Shown: piece by piece, positions 1-12,253 of the stretch
Numbering within the stretch: the stretch's first letter is position 1
Layout of the letters: each line of letters begins with the position of its first letter
Assembly (NCBI RefSeq): GCF_005887555.1
Contig: NZ_VCIA01000001.1
Location: 682,001 to 746,000, forward strand
DNA: 64,000 nt
Direction of reading: 5' to 3'
DNA from: Lentibacillus cibarius
Lineage (GTDB): Bacteria > Bacillota > Bacilli > Bacillales > Amphibacillaceae
Position numbers and translations under genes: made by a program
The notes under the pieces: generated by a model
What the model was told of the DNA's origin: nothing
Seen by the model: the letters and a program-made list of their open reading frames with translations, nothing else
Databases searched by the model: none

Positions 1-817
1 TTACCAAGTTATACACATTGTTAGCCCAGTTTTGGATTGTTGTATAACGGCAATAGGCATCTTTATGAATAAAGATTTCAACAACCGCACTATGCAGTGA
101 ATTGGTTGTGTAAACCGGTGCTGTACAGCCTTCTACATAGTGTACAGATGACCCTTCATCAGCAATAATTAGTGTACGTTCAAATTGTCCCATATTCTCA
201 GAGTTTATCCGAAAGTATGCTTGCAGTGGTGTTTTAGCCTCAACACCCTTTGGAACATAGATGAATGAGCCCCCGGACCAAACTGCTGAATTCAGTGCGG
301 CAAACTTGTTATCGGATGGTGGAATGACTTTACCGAAGTATTTTTTGACAAGATCTTCATTTTCTTTCAAAGCTGTATCCGTATCTTTAAAAATGATACC
401 TAGTTCTTCAAGGTCCTCTTTAAGATTGTGGTACACAACTTCTGATTCATACTGTGCGGATACACCAGCCAAGTATTTTTGCTCGGCTTCCGGAATTCCC
501 AGCTTATCAAATGTCTGTTTGATTTCATCGGGTACTTCATCCCATGTTTTTCCTTGACGTTCTGAAGGTTTTACATAATATACAATTTCGTCAAAGTTAA
601 GTTCGGAAAGATCGCCGCCCCATTGTGGCATTGGTTTTTTATAAAATTTCTCCAGCGCGTTCAGCCGGTAGTCCAGCATCCACTGCGGTTCTTCTTTCAT
701 TCTTGAGATTTCTTCAACTACTTCACGTGTCAACCCTCGACCAGAACGAAACACCGAAACGTCTTTATCATGAAAGCCATACTTATAATCTTCCATTTCT
801 GGCACTTGTTTTGCCAT
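1..817 (-). CDS. sufB: SufB, Fe-S cluster scaffold subunit (N-terminal part, cut by window edge)
   Basis: Last gene of the suf operon; its 3' end lies beyond the left edge, so only about 272 N-terminal residues are visible. The protein starts [15 protein letters not shown] and continues with the conserved SufB core (for example [19 protein letters not shown]). In the family SufB joins SufC and SufD in the SufBC2D scaffold that assembles Fe-S clusters in the cytoplasm. The ATG follows a strong GGAGGT site at about 825-830. It lies 116 nt after sufU, in the order sufC-D-S-U-B known from B. subtilis, so cotranscription is expected. No damage is seen in the visible part. Confidence 0.95.
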   Translation of the reverse strand, partial: MAKQVPEMEDYKYGFHDKDVSVFRSGRGLTREVVEEISRMKEEPQWMLDYRLNALEKFYKKPMPQWGGDLSELNFDEIVYYVKPSERQGKTWDEVPDEIKQTFDKLGIPEAEQKYLAGVSAQYESEVVYHNLKEDLEELGIIFKDTDTALKENEDLVKKYFGKVIPPSDNKFAALNSAVWSGGSFIYVPKGVEAKTPLQAYFRINSENMGQFERTLIIADEGSSVHYVEGCTAPVYTTNSLHSAVVEIFIHKDAYCRYTTIQNWANNVYNLV

Positions 818-933
818 GAAAAATACCTCCTTTTAAAGTGTACGGATCTTCCAGTACCGGATTTCACAAGCGAAGGATACCACAAGTTTCACCCGGCGCC
901 GGATAGCGATCTGTTACTTAAGCATTTGACTGC

Positions 934-3888
<2,955 letters not shown>

Positions 3889-3906
3889 ATTACCCCTCCT
3901 AGCTTT

Positions 3907-4692
3907 TTAGACTTCCTGCTCTGCTGTTTTTTCTTCAATTCCCAGTTCTTCCTTGATCCAGTCATAGCCTTCAGATTCAAGTCGTTGTGCCAATTCTGGG
4001 CCTCCAGATTTAACAACACGGCCTTGCATCATGACATGAACCTTATCCGGTGTAATATAGTTAAGCAAACGCTGATAGTGTGTAATAATCAAGCAACCAA
4101 ATTGTTCGTCACGCAGTTTGTTTATCCCTTTGGAAACAACTTTAAGTGCGTCGATATCCAATCCGGAGTCAATCTCATCAAGAATGGCAATTTCCGGTTT
4201 AAGAAGCATTAATTGCAGAATTTCGTTTCGCTTTTTCTCACCACCGGAGAACCCTTCATTCAGATAGCGTTGTGCCATGTTTTTATCTATTTCAAGATAG
4301 TCAAGCACTTCATCCATCTCTTTAATAAACTTCATAAGGGAAATTTCATTGCCTTCCTCGCGGCGTGCGTTGATGGATGAACGCAGGAAGTCAGATGTCG
4401 TTACACCGCTAATTTCACTTGGATATTGCATTCCGAGGAAGAGACCAGCACGGGCACGCTCATCAACCTCCATTTCCAAAACATCCTTACCATCAAGATG
4501 TATGCTTCCTTCAGTAATCTCATAGCTTGGATGACCCATAATCGCTGATGCTAGTGTGGATTTCCCTGTTCCGTTCGGCCCCATTACCGCATGGAATTCG
4601 CCACCTTCTATCGTTAGGTTTACACCTTTTAAAATTTCATTTCCTTCAATTTCAACATGAAGATTTTTAATCTCTAGTGTTGAGCCTGCCAT
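3907..4692 (-). CDS. sufC: SufC, ABC-type ATPase of the Suf scaffold
   Basis: First gene of the operon, 261 aa. Walker A is GPNGTGKST, the ABC signature sits in GFSGGEKKR and Walker B in AILDEIDSGLD. SufC is a soluble ABC ATPase, not a transporter; it drives conformational change in SufBC2D. It opens sufCDSUB, all on the minus strand with short gaps or overlaps. The leader upstream (4693 to about 4800) holds a TATAAT-like -10 and a possible PerR-type palindrome. Confidence 0.96.
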   Translation of the reverse strand: MAGSTLEIKNLHVEIEGNEILKGVNLTIEGGEFHAVMGPNGTGKSTLASAIMGHPSYEITEGSIHLDGKDVLEMEVDERARAGLFLGMQYPSEISGVTTSDFLRSSINARREEGNEISLMKFIKEMDEVLDYLEIDKNMAQRYLNEGFSGGEKKRNEILQLMLLKPEIAILDEIDSGLDIDALKVVSKGINKLRDEQFGCLIITHYQRLLNYITPDKVHVMMQGRVVKSGGPELAQRLESEGYDWIKEELGIEEKTAEQEV

Positions 4693-4758
4693 ATCGATAC
4701 CTCCAATTACTGTTATATTGTTCTTATTGCATAAAATGGACCAAAGCCCATTCTCAAT

Positions 4759-4795
4759 TTATTCTCATTATAATCTTAAATCATTTCAAATGTAT
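4759..4795 (-). promoter_or_regulatory. Probable suf promoter with a PerR/Fur-like palindrome
   Basis: On the minus strand a TATAAT -10 lies at 4767-4772, with only a weak -35 (ATACAT, 4790-4795) 17 bp upstream. The 15-mer TTATAATGAGAATAA (complement of 4759-4773) overlaps the -10 and matches the PerR box (TTATAATnATTATAA) at all but two specified positions; it fits the Fur box less well. Regulation by peroxide or iron is inferred from this one site. The rest of 4796-4950 shows no gene. Confidence 0.4.
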
Positions 4796-4949
4796 TATCA
4801 ACTGTGAGAGGTTGTTTACCCCAAAAAATTACTGATCTTTCATCACCTATTAGCATTTACTAGGGGTTAATATACACACTAATATGCGAAAGCAGTTTAT
4901 TCAAGTGGAGTTGAAAAAGATATAATTGACTGAAGCGGTTTGCATGGGA

Positions 4950-5003
4950 AAAAACGTAGTACATAGAAATCCCCACAGAACATGAATCGCCGTGGGGAAT
5001 TTC
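4950..5003 (-). terminator. Terminator after argH
   Basis: Inverted repeat with arms 4966-4976 and 4992-5003 (GTGGGGA core). On the minus strand it is followed by a T-rich stretch including TTTTTT. It starts three bases after the argH stop and closes the arg operon. Confidence 0.75.
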
Positions 5004-5005
5004 GT

Positions 5006-6408
5006 CTAATTTGGTTGCGCTTCGAACAATGTATGATTCCCCTTCAATATGCCAGCAGCTTTTTCCAGCTGTTCCTGTACACTTATCTTGGCGGTTCCGC
5101 CTGTTGAATGACGGGTGTTCACTACGGTTTCAGGATCCAGCACTTCAAAAATATCTGAATCAATCACATCCGAAAATGACTGGAATTCTTCAAATGACAA
5201 ATCAAGCAAATATTTGTCATGTTGAATGCAGTATAGGACGATGCTACCTACTGTTTCATGGGACTGTCTAAACGTCATCCCTTTATTTGTCAGATAATCT
5301 GCAAGATCAGTCGCATTCGAGTAGTCCTGTCTAACTGCTTGGTACATTGATTCTTTTTTCACGTGCATCGTTTCAATCATTGGCGCGAATAGTCCAAGCG
5401 CTCCCTTTAATGTTTCGGCTGCATCAAACATTCCTTCTTTATCTTCCTGCATATCTTTGTTGTACGCAAGCGGGAGCCCCTTCAGCATTGTAAGCATCCC
5501 GGAAAGATGACCATAAACACGTCCTGTCTTACCGCGAACAAGTTCCGGAACATCCGGGTTTTTTTTCTGCGGCATCATGCTGCTTCCGGTACAGAATGCA
5601 TCATCAAGTTCAATAAAATCAAATTCGGCACTGGACCACTGCACCAATTCTTCTGACATCCGAGATAAATGCATAGCAATCATTGATGCGTGTGATAAGA
5701 ATTCCACTACAAAATCACGATCGCTAACGGCATCCAGACTGTTCTCACAAACACCGCCGAAGTCCAACTGTTTTTGAACATACTCCCGGTCAATTGGAAA
5801 TGTGGTCCCTGCCAGCGCCCCTGCGCCCAGCGGTAATTTATTGATTCGCTTGAAAGAGTCCTGCAGCCGTTCCACATCGCGCTGGAACATAAAGACATAG
5901 GCGAGCATGTGGTGCGCAAACAGAACAGGCTGAGCCCGCGCAAATGCGTATATCCAGGCAGTATGGTATCCTGATTGTTTTGCGCTTGCTGATAAAGGGA
6001 AGTTTGAACATTAGTCAGCAACTGAATGATTTCCATAACGGTATCCCTTAAATATAAACGCATGTCAAGTGCTACTTGGTCATTCCTACTCCGTCCAGTG
6101 TGCAACTTACCCGCGACAGGACCGATTTCATCCATAAGGAGTTTTTCAACGTTCATATGAATATCTTCATGTTCCTCGAGCAATGCCGCTTCACCATTGT
6201 CGATTCTGTCCGCGACCAATTTCAGACCGTCTGCAATTCTATCAGCATCCTGCGCAGGTATGATTTCACAGGCCTTCAGCATCTTGACATGCGCTAAGCT
6301 CCCCTGGATATCATATGTCGCCAACTTTTTATCAAACTGGATAGATGCCGTGTACGTTTCCACTAACTGGTTCGTCGGTTTTGTGAATCTTCCACCCCAT
6401 AGTTTCAT
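5006..6408 (-). pseudogene. argH: ArgH, argininosuccinate lyase, interrupted by a single-base deletion
   Basis: Two overlapping reading frames together give a full lyase. The N-terminal frame (from 6408) runs [11 protein letters not shown] to LPGYTHL and then turns to nonsense. The C-terminal frame resumes at [19 protein letters not shown] and keeps the signature [12 protein letters not shown]. Family members read GYTHLQRAQP here; the sequence has CG where a CAG codon is expected (5939-5940), so one base is missing. Restoring it gives 467 codons, the normal length. The enzyme splits argininosuccinate into arginine and fumarate. The ATG overlaps the argG stop (ATGA). Either a real null allele or a sequencing error; nothing else in the gene is decayed, which favours error or a very recent event. 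Confidence 0.9.
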
Positions 6409-7667
6409 TGTTTTAATGTTTCCTTTACTGACATATCTGTTTTAAGTTCGGTCTCGGTCTTCTCGTTGCTACCTGACTCGTTAACAGAGGAGTGAACTTT
6501 TGTCGGTAATCCCCACAACTTAATAAAACCAGTGGCTGCTTCGTGATCAAACGCATCATCTGCATTATACGTTGCCAAATCGAAGTCATAAAGTGACTGA
6601 GCGGATTGGCGGCCAATTACATAAGCGTGACCTTTAAATAATTTCATTTTAACGGTACCAGTCACATATTGCTGTGTCTCTTCAATAAATGCTCTGAGCG
6701 CATTCGTTAAAGGAGAATACCATAAGCCATCATAAACCATTTGTGCAAACTTCTGCTCAACGACCGGTTTAAAATGGGCTGTTTCACGTGTTAGTGTCAA
6801 TGACTCTAATTCCTGATGAGCTGCTAGTAGAACTGCTGCTGCCGGCGCCTCATAAATTTCCCTTGATTTAATACCCACAAGACGGTTTTCCACATGGTCA
6901 ATACGTCCAACACCGTGTTTACCAGCAATCCCATTTAATTCCGTTATCAATTCCGCGAGTGGGAATTCACTGCCATTCAGTGAAACAGGCTTACCTTGCT
7001 CAAAAGTTATCTCGACAACTTCCGGTTCATCCGGAGCTTGAAGCGGATCGTTCGTTAGTTCGTATGCGTCTGTTGGCGGCTCTATCCATGGATTCTCAAG
7101 AATACCACATTCATTGCTGCGTCCCCACAGATTTTGGTCAATGCTGTATGGACTGTCTACGTTTACCGGAATCGAAATATTATGCGCCTTGGCAAAGGAA
7201 ATCTCCTCTTCCCTGGACATGGACCATTCCCTTACTGGTGCCACAACATCCAACTCGGGATTTAGTCCGGAAAAAGCAACATCAAATCTGACTTGATCGT
7301 TCCCCTTTCCAGTACAACCATGCGCGACAGCTTCTGCACCCTCTTTTGCAGCGATATCCACAAGAATTTTGGCAATCAACGGTCTGGACAGTGCCGATAT
7401 TAATGGATACTTCCCTTCATACAATAGGTTTGCTTTGAGTGCTGGCAACACATATTCATCCGCAAACAATGATTTGGCATCCACCACATATGATTTGATT
7501 GCACCAACCTGAAGTGCCTTTTCCTTAACCGACTCCAAATCCTTTCCTTCTCCAACATCCAGCGCCACAGCAATCACGTCATAGTTATACTGATCCTGAA
7601 GCCAGTTGACAGCAACAGATGTGTCAAGCCCCCCAGAGTATGCAAGCACAATTTTTTTCTTTTCCAT
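6405..7667 (-). CDS. argG: ArgG, argininosuccinate synthase
   Basis: 420-aa ATP-dependent ligase that joins citrulline and aspartate. The N-terminal PP-loop [13 protein letters not shown] binds ATP, and [12 protein letters not shown] is the second family signature. Start chosen at the ATG at 7667 ([13 protein letters not shown]) behind AGGAGAATTCATA; an upstream in-frame ATG lacks a ribosome site. The C-terminal tail after the conserved KLWGLPTKV is acidic/polar and about 30 residues long, a little longer than in many bacteria. Overlaps argH by 4 nt and follows argF by 46 nt. Confidence 0.96.
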   Translation of the reverse strand: MEKKKIVLAYSGGLDTSVAVNWLQDQYNYDVIAVALDVGEGKDLESVKEKALQVGAIKSYVVDAKSLFADEYVLPALKANLLYEGKYPLISALSRPLIAKILVDIAAKEGAEAVAHGCTGKGNDQVRFDVAFSGLNPELDVVAPVREWSMSREEEISFAKAHNISIPVNVDSPYSIDQNLWGRSNECGILENPWIEPPTDAYELTNDPLQAPDEPEVVEITFEQGKPVSLNGSEFPLAELITELNGIAGKHGVGRIDHVENRLVGIKSREIYEAPAAAVLLAAHQELESLTLTRETAHFKPVVEQKFAQMVYDGLWYSPLTNALRAFIEETQQYVTGTVKMKLFKGHAYVIGRQSAQSLYDFDLATYNADDAFDHEAATGFIKLWGLPTKVHSSVNESGSNEKTETELKTDMSVKETLKQ

Positions 7668-7713
7668 TATGAATTCTCCTCTCATTTGTATCCTGTACTT
7701 ATTCCGTATGTCG

Positions 7714-8676
7714 TCAGCCCATTAATGCAGTCATTAGAGCTTTTTGGGCATGCAGTCTGTTTTCTGCCTGCTGAAAAACAATCGATTGTTTACCATCAAT
7801 GACATCTGACGTTACCTCTTGCCCCCTATGTGCGGGAAGACAGTGCATAAAAACGGCATCCTTTTTTGCAAACGTACACAGTGACTTATTCACCTGGAAC
7901 TCGGCAAACACTTTTTCACGAGCTGATTGTTCTTTTTCCTGCCCCATGCTTGCCCAGACATCTGTATAAATGACATCAGCCTGCTGTACGGCTTGCTGTG
8001 GGTCCGTCGTCAATTCAATGCGGGCTCCCGTTTTGGCAGCAATTTTAGCAGCGTTTTGAACGATTTCAGCATCTGGTTCATATCCTTCCGGTGTAGCAAC
8101 ACTAATTGACATACCAGTCATTGCAGCACCAATCAGCAATGAGTGCGACACATTATTTCCATCACCAATATGGGCGAGTTTGACATTCTTCCAGTCGCCT
8201 TTCACTTCACGAATAGTCTGCAAATCCGCTAGCACCTGGCAGGGATGATATTTATCTGTAAGCCCATTTATGACCGGGACGTTTGCATGTGCGGCTAATG
8301 CTTCAACCGATTCATGTGTATACGCGCGAATCATGATGCCATCAATATACCTAGATAAAACGTTAGCCGTATCGGAAAGACTTTCCCCCCTGCCTAGCTG
8401 GAGATCGTTTGCATTAAGAAATATACCTGCACCCCCCAGCTGGAAAATACCTGTCTCAAAAGAAATACGTGTCCTTGTCGATGGTTTTTCGAACACCATA
8501 CCCAGCGTTTTTCCTTTTAAAGGCTGCTCATTAATCCCTGCTTTTCGCATTGTTTTCATCTCATCAGCTAAGTTAAGAAGATATACCAATTCTTCACTGT
8601 TAAAGTCACTAATAGTAAGAAAATTCTTACCTTTAAGCTGTTGGTGAACACTTGCCTGTTTGACTGCGGGTCCCAA
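7714..8676 (-). CDS. argF: ArgF, ornithine carbamoyltransferase
   Basis: 320-aa enzyme making citrulline from ornithine and carbamoyl phosphate. The carbamoyl-phosphate loop is STRTRISFE, the family HPCQVLADL motif is present, and the ornithine-binding HCLPAHRG is near the C-terminus. The start is a TTG at 8676 behind CAGGTGG; no ATG sits better. It is the first gene of argFGH and is preceded by two ARG boxes that overlap its promoter, so arginine repression by an ArgR/AhrC protein is expected. No carAB or argCJBD genes are in the window. Confidence 0.95.
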   Translation of the reverse strand: MGPAVKQASVHQQLKGKNFLTISDFNSEELVYLLNLADEMKTMRKAGINEQPLKGKTLGMVFEKPSTRTRISFETGIFQLGGAGIFLNANDLQLGRGESLSDTANVLSRYIDGIMIRAYTHESVEALAAHANVPVINGLTDKYHPCQVLADLQTIREVKGDWKNVKLAHIGDGNNVSHSLLIGAAMTGMSISVATPEGYEPDAEIVQNAAKIAAKTGARIELTTDPQQAVQQADVIYTDVWASMGQEKEQSAREKVFAEFQVNKSLCTFAKKDAVFMHCLPAHRGQEVTSDVIDGKQSIVFQQAENRLHAQKALMTALMG

Positions 8677-8773
8677 CTCACACCACCTGCCCCTTCTTAT
8701 ATAATTCAGTATTGGTAACCAAAATTACAAAACTATTCAGATATGTGAACGAATTATATAAATAACCTGTTGT

Positions 8774-8808
8774 TGTATTATTATGCACTACTTTGTATAT
8801 AAATTCAA
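8774..8808 (-). promoter_or_regulatory. argF promoter overlapped by two ARG boxes
   Basis: On the minus strand TTGAAT (8803-8808), 17 bp, then CATAAT (8780-8785) form a sigma-A promoter. Two 14-bp palindromes of the form TGNATWWWWATNCA cover it: TGAATTTATATACA (complement of 8794-8807) over the -35 and TGCATAATAATACA (complement of 8774-8787) over the -10. Their centres are 20 bp apart, two helical turns, as expected for an ArgR/AhrC hexamer binding tandem boxes. Confidence 0.75.
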
Positions 8809-8864
8809 TAACAAAATGAAAATTTTTTTATTTTTTTCGAAAGCAGGTAATGTGAAAAAACTTG

Positions 8865-9794
8865 TCAATCTATCACGTTGTTTTCCAACCGACCAATATT
8901 TTCGATTTCCATGGTCACCACGTCACCATCACGCAAATACAGAGGTGAATCCATCCCCATAGCCACACCGTGTGGGGTACCAGTCATAATAAGATCTCCA
9001 GGCTTTAAGGTTATTAGCCCAGAAATAAACGCAATCAGAAACGGAACATCAAAGATCAATTTACTGGTTGAGGAAGATTGACGCACATTTCCGTTTACCA
9101 GCGACTGAATCTTTAAGTTACCTGGATCACCGACCTCGTCAGCTGTCACAATCCATGGTCCAACCGGTGTACTGCGATCTAGCGTTTTCCCCTGTAACCA
9201 TTGTGGAGTGCGTTTTTGTAAGTCACGGGCAGAAGTGTCATTACCAATTGTATAACCGGCAATATAATCAAGTGCGTTTTCTCGCCTCACTTGCGATGCC
9301 ACTTTTCCAATGACTGCGGTAAGCTCGACTTCATAATCCAACTTGCACGTTTTAGGTGATTTTTCAATCGCATCTTCGGGCCCAATCAGGCAATTGGCGA
9401 ATTTCGCAAATAACACGGGATAATCGGGAACGTCACTTTTCATTTCAGCGGCATGCTCAGCATAATTTTTTCCAATGCAAATAATCTTGGACGGCTCGGG
9501 AACTGGAGTCAATAAATGAACATTTTCACGACTGAAACAGCTATCTTCCATATTGGTCGTCTGGACGAACGCAGCTGCTTCTTTCGCCTGGCTAATAACA
9601 AAATCCCCTGCAGCATAAAAACGGGTCGGATCGGATGGGAAAAATTGTTCCGCAGCATCTGCCAAGTCATTTTCCTGTCTGGAACGCCGCCACAAGCACC
9701 AGGCTTCCTGCATGTCGACAATTTTATCATGCAGCATGAACCCAACTCTTGGTGATGCAGCACTTTTTTTTAGTTGATAACTTAATAATTTCAT
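8865..9794 (-). CDS. Fumarylacetoacetate hydrolase (FAH) family protein
   Basis: 309 aa. The C-terminal two thirds is a FAH fold: IICIGKNYAEHAAEM, LDYEVELTAVIGK (metal-binding Glu residues), GYTIGNDTSARDLQKR and the GDLIMTGTPHGV loop. Family members split or decarboxylate oxo-acids, for example YisK-type oxaloacetate decarboxylases or homoprotocatechuate isomerases/decarboxylases; the substrate cannot be told from sequence. The ATG at 9794 follows GGAGG by 8 nt. It stands alone between the arg promoter region and a bidirectional terminator, with no catabolic genes near, which argues for a housekeeping clean-up role. Confidence 0.85.
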   Translation of the reverse strand: MKLLSYQLKKSAASPRVGFMLHDKIVDMQEAWCLWRRSRQENDLADAAEQFFPSDPTRFYAAGDFVISQAKEAAAFVQTTNMEDSCFSRENVHLLTPVPEPSKIICIGKNYAEHAAEMKSDVPDYPVLFAKFANCLIGPEDAIEKSPKTCKLDYEVELTAVIGKVASQVRRENALDYIAGYTIGNDTSARDLQKRTPQWLQGKTLDRSTPVGPWIVTADEVGDPGNLKIQSLVNGNVRQSSSTSKLIFDVPFLIAFISGLITLKPGDLIMTGTPHGVAMGMDSPLYLRDGDVVTMEIENIGRLENNVID

Positions 9795-9931
9795 CGAATG
9801 TTCCTCCAATCAATTGCAATTTGTACATATGTAAAACCTGCTATAATTATTCGTCTTTCGAATGTGATAGTCCTGCCTGCAGTAAAAAGTTAACGGCAAG
9901 CACCTTTTCATACGAGACTGTTGTATAATTA

Positions 9932-9963
9932 AAAGCCGGCACCCCCTTAGAGGTGCCGGCTTT
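9932..9963. terminator. Strong bidirectional terminator
   Basis: Twelve-base arms (9932-9943 and 9952-9963, core GCCGGCACC/GGTGCCGGC) with an 8-nt loop, A-rich on the left and T-rich on the right. On the minus strand it immediately follows the small gene 9969-10139. Confidence 0.85.
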
Positions 9964-9968
9964 CTGTA

Positions 9969-10139
9969 TCATGAATGAATATTACTATCAATTTCGGCTA
10001 TCATCTGTTTACACTGCTGGTATTCATGCTGCCGTCGTTTTTCAACGGCAATGCGTTTCTCCAGCTTTCGTTCATACTCTGCATAACCCATTTGGTGTGA
10101 CTGCTGCATGGCCTTTTCCATCTCCGGTGTGTAGGCCAT
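9969..10139 (-). CDS. Small hydrophilic protein, 56 aa, unknown function
   Basis: Reads MAYTPEMEKAMQQSHQMGYA and ends IAEIDSNIHS. It is rich in Glu, Lys, Gln and Arg with heptad-like spacing, so probably one long helix. The stop codon lies 5 nt before a strong terminator on the same strand, the best evidence that it is a real gene. The ribosome site (GTGG) is weak. No signal peptide or membrane segment. I do not recognise a family. Confidence 0.55.
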   Translation of the reverse strand: MAYTPEMEKAMQQSHQMGYAEYERKLEKRIAVEKRRQHEYQQCKQMIAEIDSNIHS

Positions 10140-10399
10140 CTTAATTCCACTATTAATAGTGAACCATCCCTTTCAAATTGTTTACGATAATAAGAATACC
10201 ACAAGGGATGTATCCGCCGCAAAACGTTTTTAGCCACTTCAAAGTGGAATGTACTTCGTATGAAACAGTGAACAGCAATTAGCTTTTATAAAACACAAGT
10301 TGCCGCTATTACCTGCCACATACTGCTGATTCGGCAAAATTTGAATACAAACCTATTAACAACAGTCATGACTTCTTGCTTGATAAAAGCAAGGTGAAA

Positions 10400-10717
10400 T
10401 TAATCGTTATTCACAAATAATTCAGGTTTATATTTCATTAAATAACTGTAAATATTAGGTATAGAATGGAAAGCGTACACCTTTTCCTTCACTTCATTTT
10501 CGTCCTTAATCAATAAACATGGTACACTTTCTATCTTATTTTCATGCATGAAATTGGGATTTAGTGATGCATTCATTTCATAAAAGATCGTTTCCCGGTG
10601 AACCGATTCAATTTTGTCTAGCATGGTTCTTGCCAATGCACACGTGCCACACATTGGTGTATAGATGTATAAAATGTAATGCTCTTTCTGCAAATCGATG
10701 TCCTTCATCTGTTGCAA
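10400..10717 (-). CDS. Thioredoxin-like protein (YusE type)
   Basis: 105-aa thioredoxin-fold protein with a CGTC redox site (IYTPMCGTCALARTML) and the cis-Pro segment ESVPCLLIKD. Position downstream of gcvH and the Toprim protein matches B. subtilis yusE. The likely start is the TTG at 10717 behind AGGGTGA, which overlaps the stop of the upstream gene; a GTG at 10726 sits too close to that site. Probably a cytoplasmic thiol-disulfide protein; partner unknown. Confidence 0.85.
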   Translation of the reverse strand: MQQMKDIDLQKEHYILYIYTPMCGTCALARTMLDKIESVHRETIFYEMNASLNPNFMHENKIESVPCLLIKDENEVKEKVYAFHSIPNIYSYLMKYKPELFVNND

Positions 10718-10727
10718 TCGAATCACC

Positions 10728-11081
10728 CTAAGCTAAAAATATAGGATTAACTGCAATCTCTTCTCCCACAAGTGCTTCGGCCAATAGTTGAACAGGGGTT
10801 GCCGCCACTTCCCGGAACTCACTATTCACATGAATATGCCTAGCATGGGGAAGCTCGTGTGTCAGCTGCCGACGGATTTTATTGCCTGAATCATCCTCAT
10901 CAACGAGAATATAAACATCCCGATTATCCAAATCATGTGTGTCAAGGAGTTCATCAAGCTTTTCAACACTTAGTGTCCCATTTGTACAAACAATTTCTGC
11001 ATCATCGGTAAGTACTTTTTTGATTTGCTGCTTGTCCGTTAATCCTTCCACTATAATAACTTTTTCGCTGTCATGTGTCAT
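10728..11081 (-). CDS. Toprim-domain protein (YusF type)
   Basis: 117 aa, a stand-alone Toprim fold. VIIVEGLTDKQQIKKVL supplies the conserved Glu, and YILVDEDDSGNKIRR supplies the DxD-type metal motif, as in RNase M5 and small primase-like proteins. Family members act on nucleic acid with magnesium, but this small type has no firm role. Order gcvH-yusF-yusE as in B. subtilis. Starts at ATG 11081. Confidence 0.8.
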   Translation of the reverse strand: MTHDSEKVIIVEGLTDKQQIKKVLTDDAEIVCTNGTLSVEKLDELLDTHDLDNRDVYILVDEDDSGNKIRRQLTHELPHARHIHVNSEFREVAATPVQLLAEALVGEEIAVNPIFLA

Positions 11082-11257
11082 TCGTATTGCACTCCTTACT
11101 TAAAGGAAACTTTTCTTAAAGAGGTTACACTTATTGGATGCGTTTTCCTGTTTTTACTATTCTTATGTCCAATCCAGCTTTTCCTATGATTGTTCAGGGG
11201 TTAATTGTTAGAAAAACTCAGGGCTGGGCTTACCTCGTCTATAATTTCGTGAGTTAT

Positions 11258-11293
11258 AAAAAAACTGACTTGCATTAGTGACAGCAAGCCAGT
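11258..11293 (-). terminator. Terminator after gcvH
   Basis: Arms 11264-11273 and 11284-11293 (ACTGRCTTGC type) with a 10-nt loop, followed on the minus strand by seven T residues. Lies 20 bp after the gcvH stop, so yusF and yusE need their own promoter or read-through. Confidence 0.8.
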
Positions 11294-11313
11294 CATACAT
11301 CAGCAAAATAAAA

Positions 11314-11697
11314 TTAATCCGCTTTGATCGTATCTTCGTATTGTTCGGCAGACAACAGTTGATCAAGTTCTGCTTCATCGGCCGGTTCAACAACGATCAT
11401 CCAAGCTTTTTCATACGGTGACTCATTAACAAATTCAGGACTATCTTCCAATTCATCATTGATTTCGACTACTTTTCCATTTATTGGTGCGTATAACTCA
11501 GATACCGTCTTAACGGATTCCACGCTACCAAAAGGTTCGTCAGCTTGGATTTCGTCACCCACTTCAGGTAGCTCGACAAATACGATATCACCAAGTTCGT
11601 CCTGGGCAAAATCGGTTATGCCGATTCGTACTTTCCCATCTTCTTTTTTAATCCATTCATGTTCTTCTGTATACAACAAATCTTTCGGCAGGCTCAT
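11314..11697 (-). CDS. gcvH: GcvH, glycine cleavage system H protein
   Basis: 127 aa, normal length. The lipoyl-lysine lies in [13 protein letters not shown]. GcvH shuttles the aminomethyl group in glycine cleavage; in Bacilli it is also the entry point of lipoic acid, from which lipoyl groups pass to the 2-oxoacid dehydrogenases. ATG at 11697 behind GGAGGGATATGC. The other gcv genes are not in this window, as usual in Bacillus. Confidence 0.95.
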   Translation of the reverse strand: MSLPKDLLYTEEHEWIKKEDGKVRIGITDFAQDELGDIVFVELPEVGDEIQADEPFGSVESVKTVSELYAPINGKVVEINDELEDSPEFVNESPYEKAWMIVVEPADEAELDQLLSAEQYEDTIKAD

Positions 11698-11775
11698 GCA
11701 TATCCCTCCATTGTCATTATTACAATTATCACTTTAAGCATACTAGGTTATTAGATTTTTTTCTAGCATTATTTA

Positions 11776-12138
11776 TTATTTTCCCAACCATTTTTCCACG
11801 AACGTCTCTTCCTTGAATCCGACCGTTACATCTTTTCCATCGGTCACAAGCGGACGTTTAATCAACATCCCGTCTGACGCAAGTAATGCCGCCATTTCTT
11901 CGGTACTTGCATCTTTAATCTGATCCTTGATATTGTGTTCACGATAGCTTTTGCCACTCGTATTGAAAAACTTCTTGGCGAACAATCCGCTTTTTGCAAT
12001 AAGGTCAAGTAGTTCTTCTTTTGTCGGTGTTTCTTCGACAATATGTACACTTGTATAACCAATTTCGTGTTCATCAAGCCATTTTTTCGCCTTTTGGCAC
12101 GTACCGCATTTCGGGTACCAGTAAAAAGTTAATGGCAT
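11776..12138 (-). CDS. ArsC/Spx-family thiol protein (YusI type)
   Basis: 120 aa with a thioredoxin-like ArsC fold. CGTCQKAKKWL gives a CxxC at the N-terminus, and RPLVTDGKDVTVGFKEE is the typical C-terminal segment. Spx and MgsR belong to the same superfamily, but position next to fadE and gcvH points to YusI, whose role is not settled. Start chosen at ATG 12138 (MPLTFYWYPKCG) behind GGTGGGGAG. No signal peptide; cytoplasmic. Confidence 0.85.
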   Translation of the reverse strand: MPLTFYWYPKCGTCQKAKKWLDEHEIGYTSVHIVEETPTKEELLDLIAKSGLFAKKFFNTSGKSYREHNIKDQIKDASTEEMAALLASDGMLIKRPLVTDGKDVTVGFKEETFVEKWLGK

Positions 12139-12253
12139 ACGCTCCCCACCTTTTCTCATTGATTACCTTCATTATAGCAAACGGACTGAGAAAAGGCATT
12201 TGGTTTTATCGATTGGAAAGCCAGACTTAGCCGCCTGGCATTTCTTTAGTGTG

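Noticed and set aside
10001..10237. 78-codon minus-strand frame
   Set aside because: Overlaps the better-supported 56-aa frame at 9969-10139, does not end at the terminator and has no family pattern.
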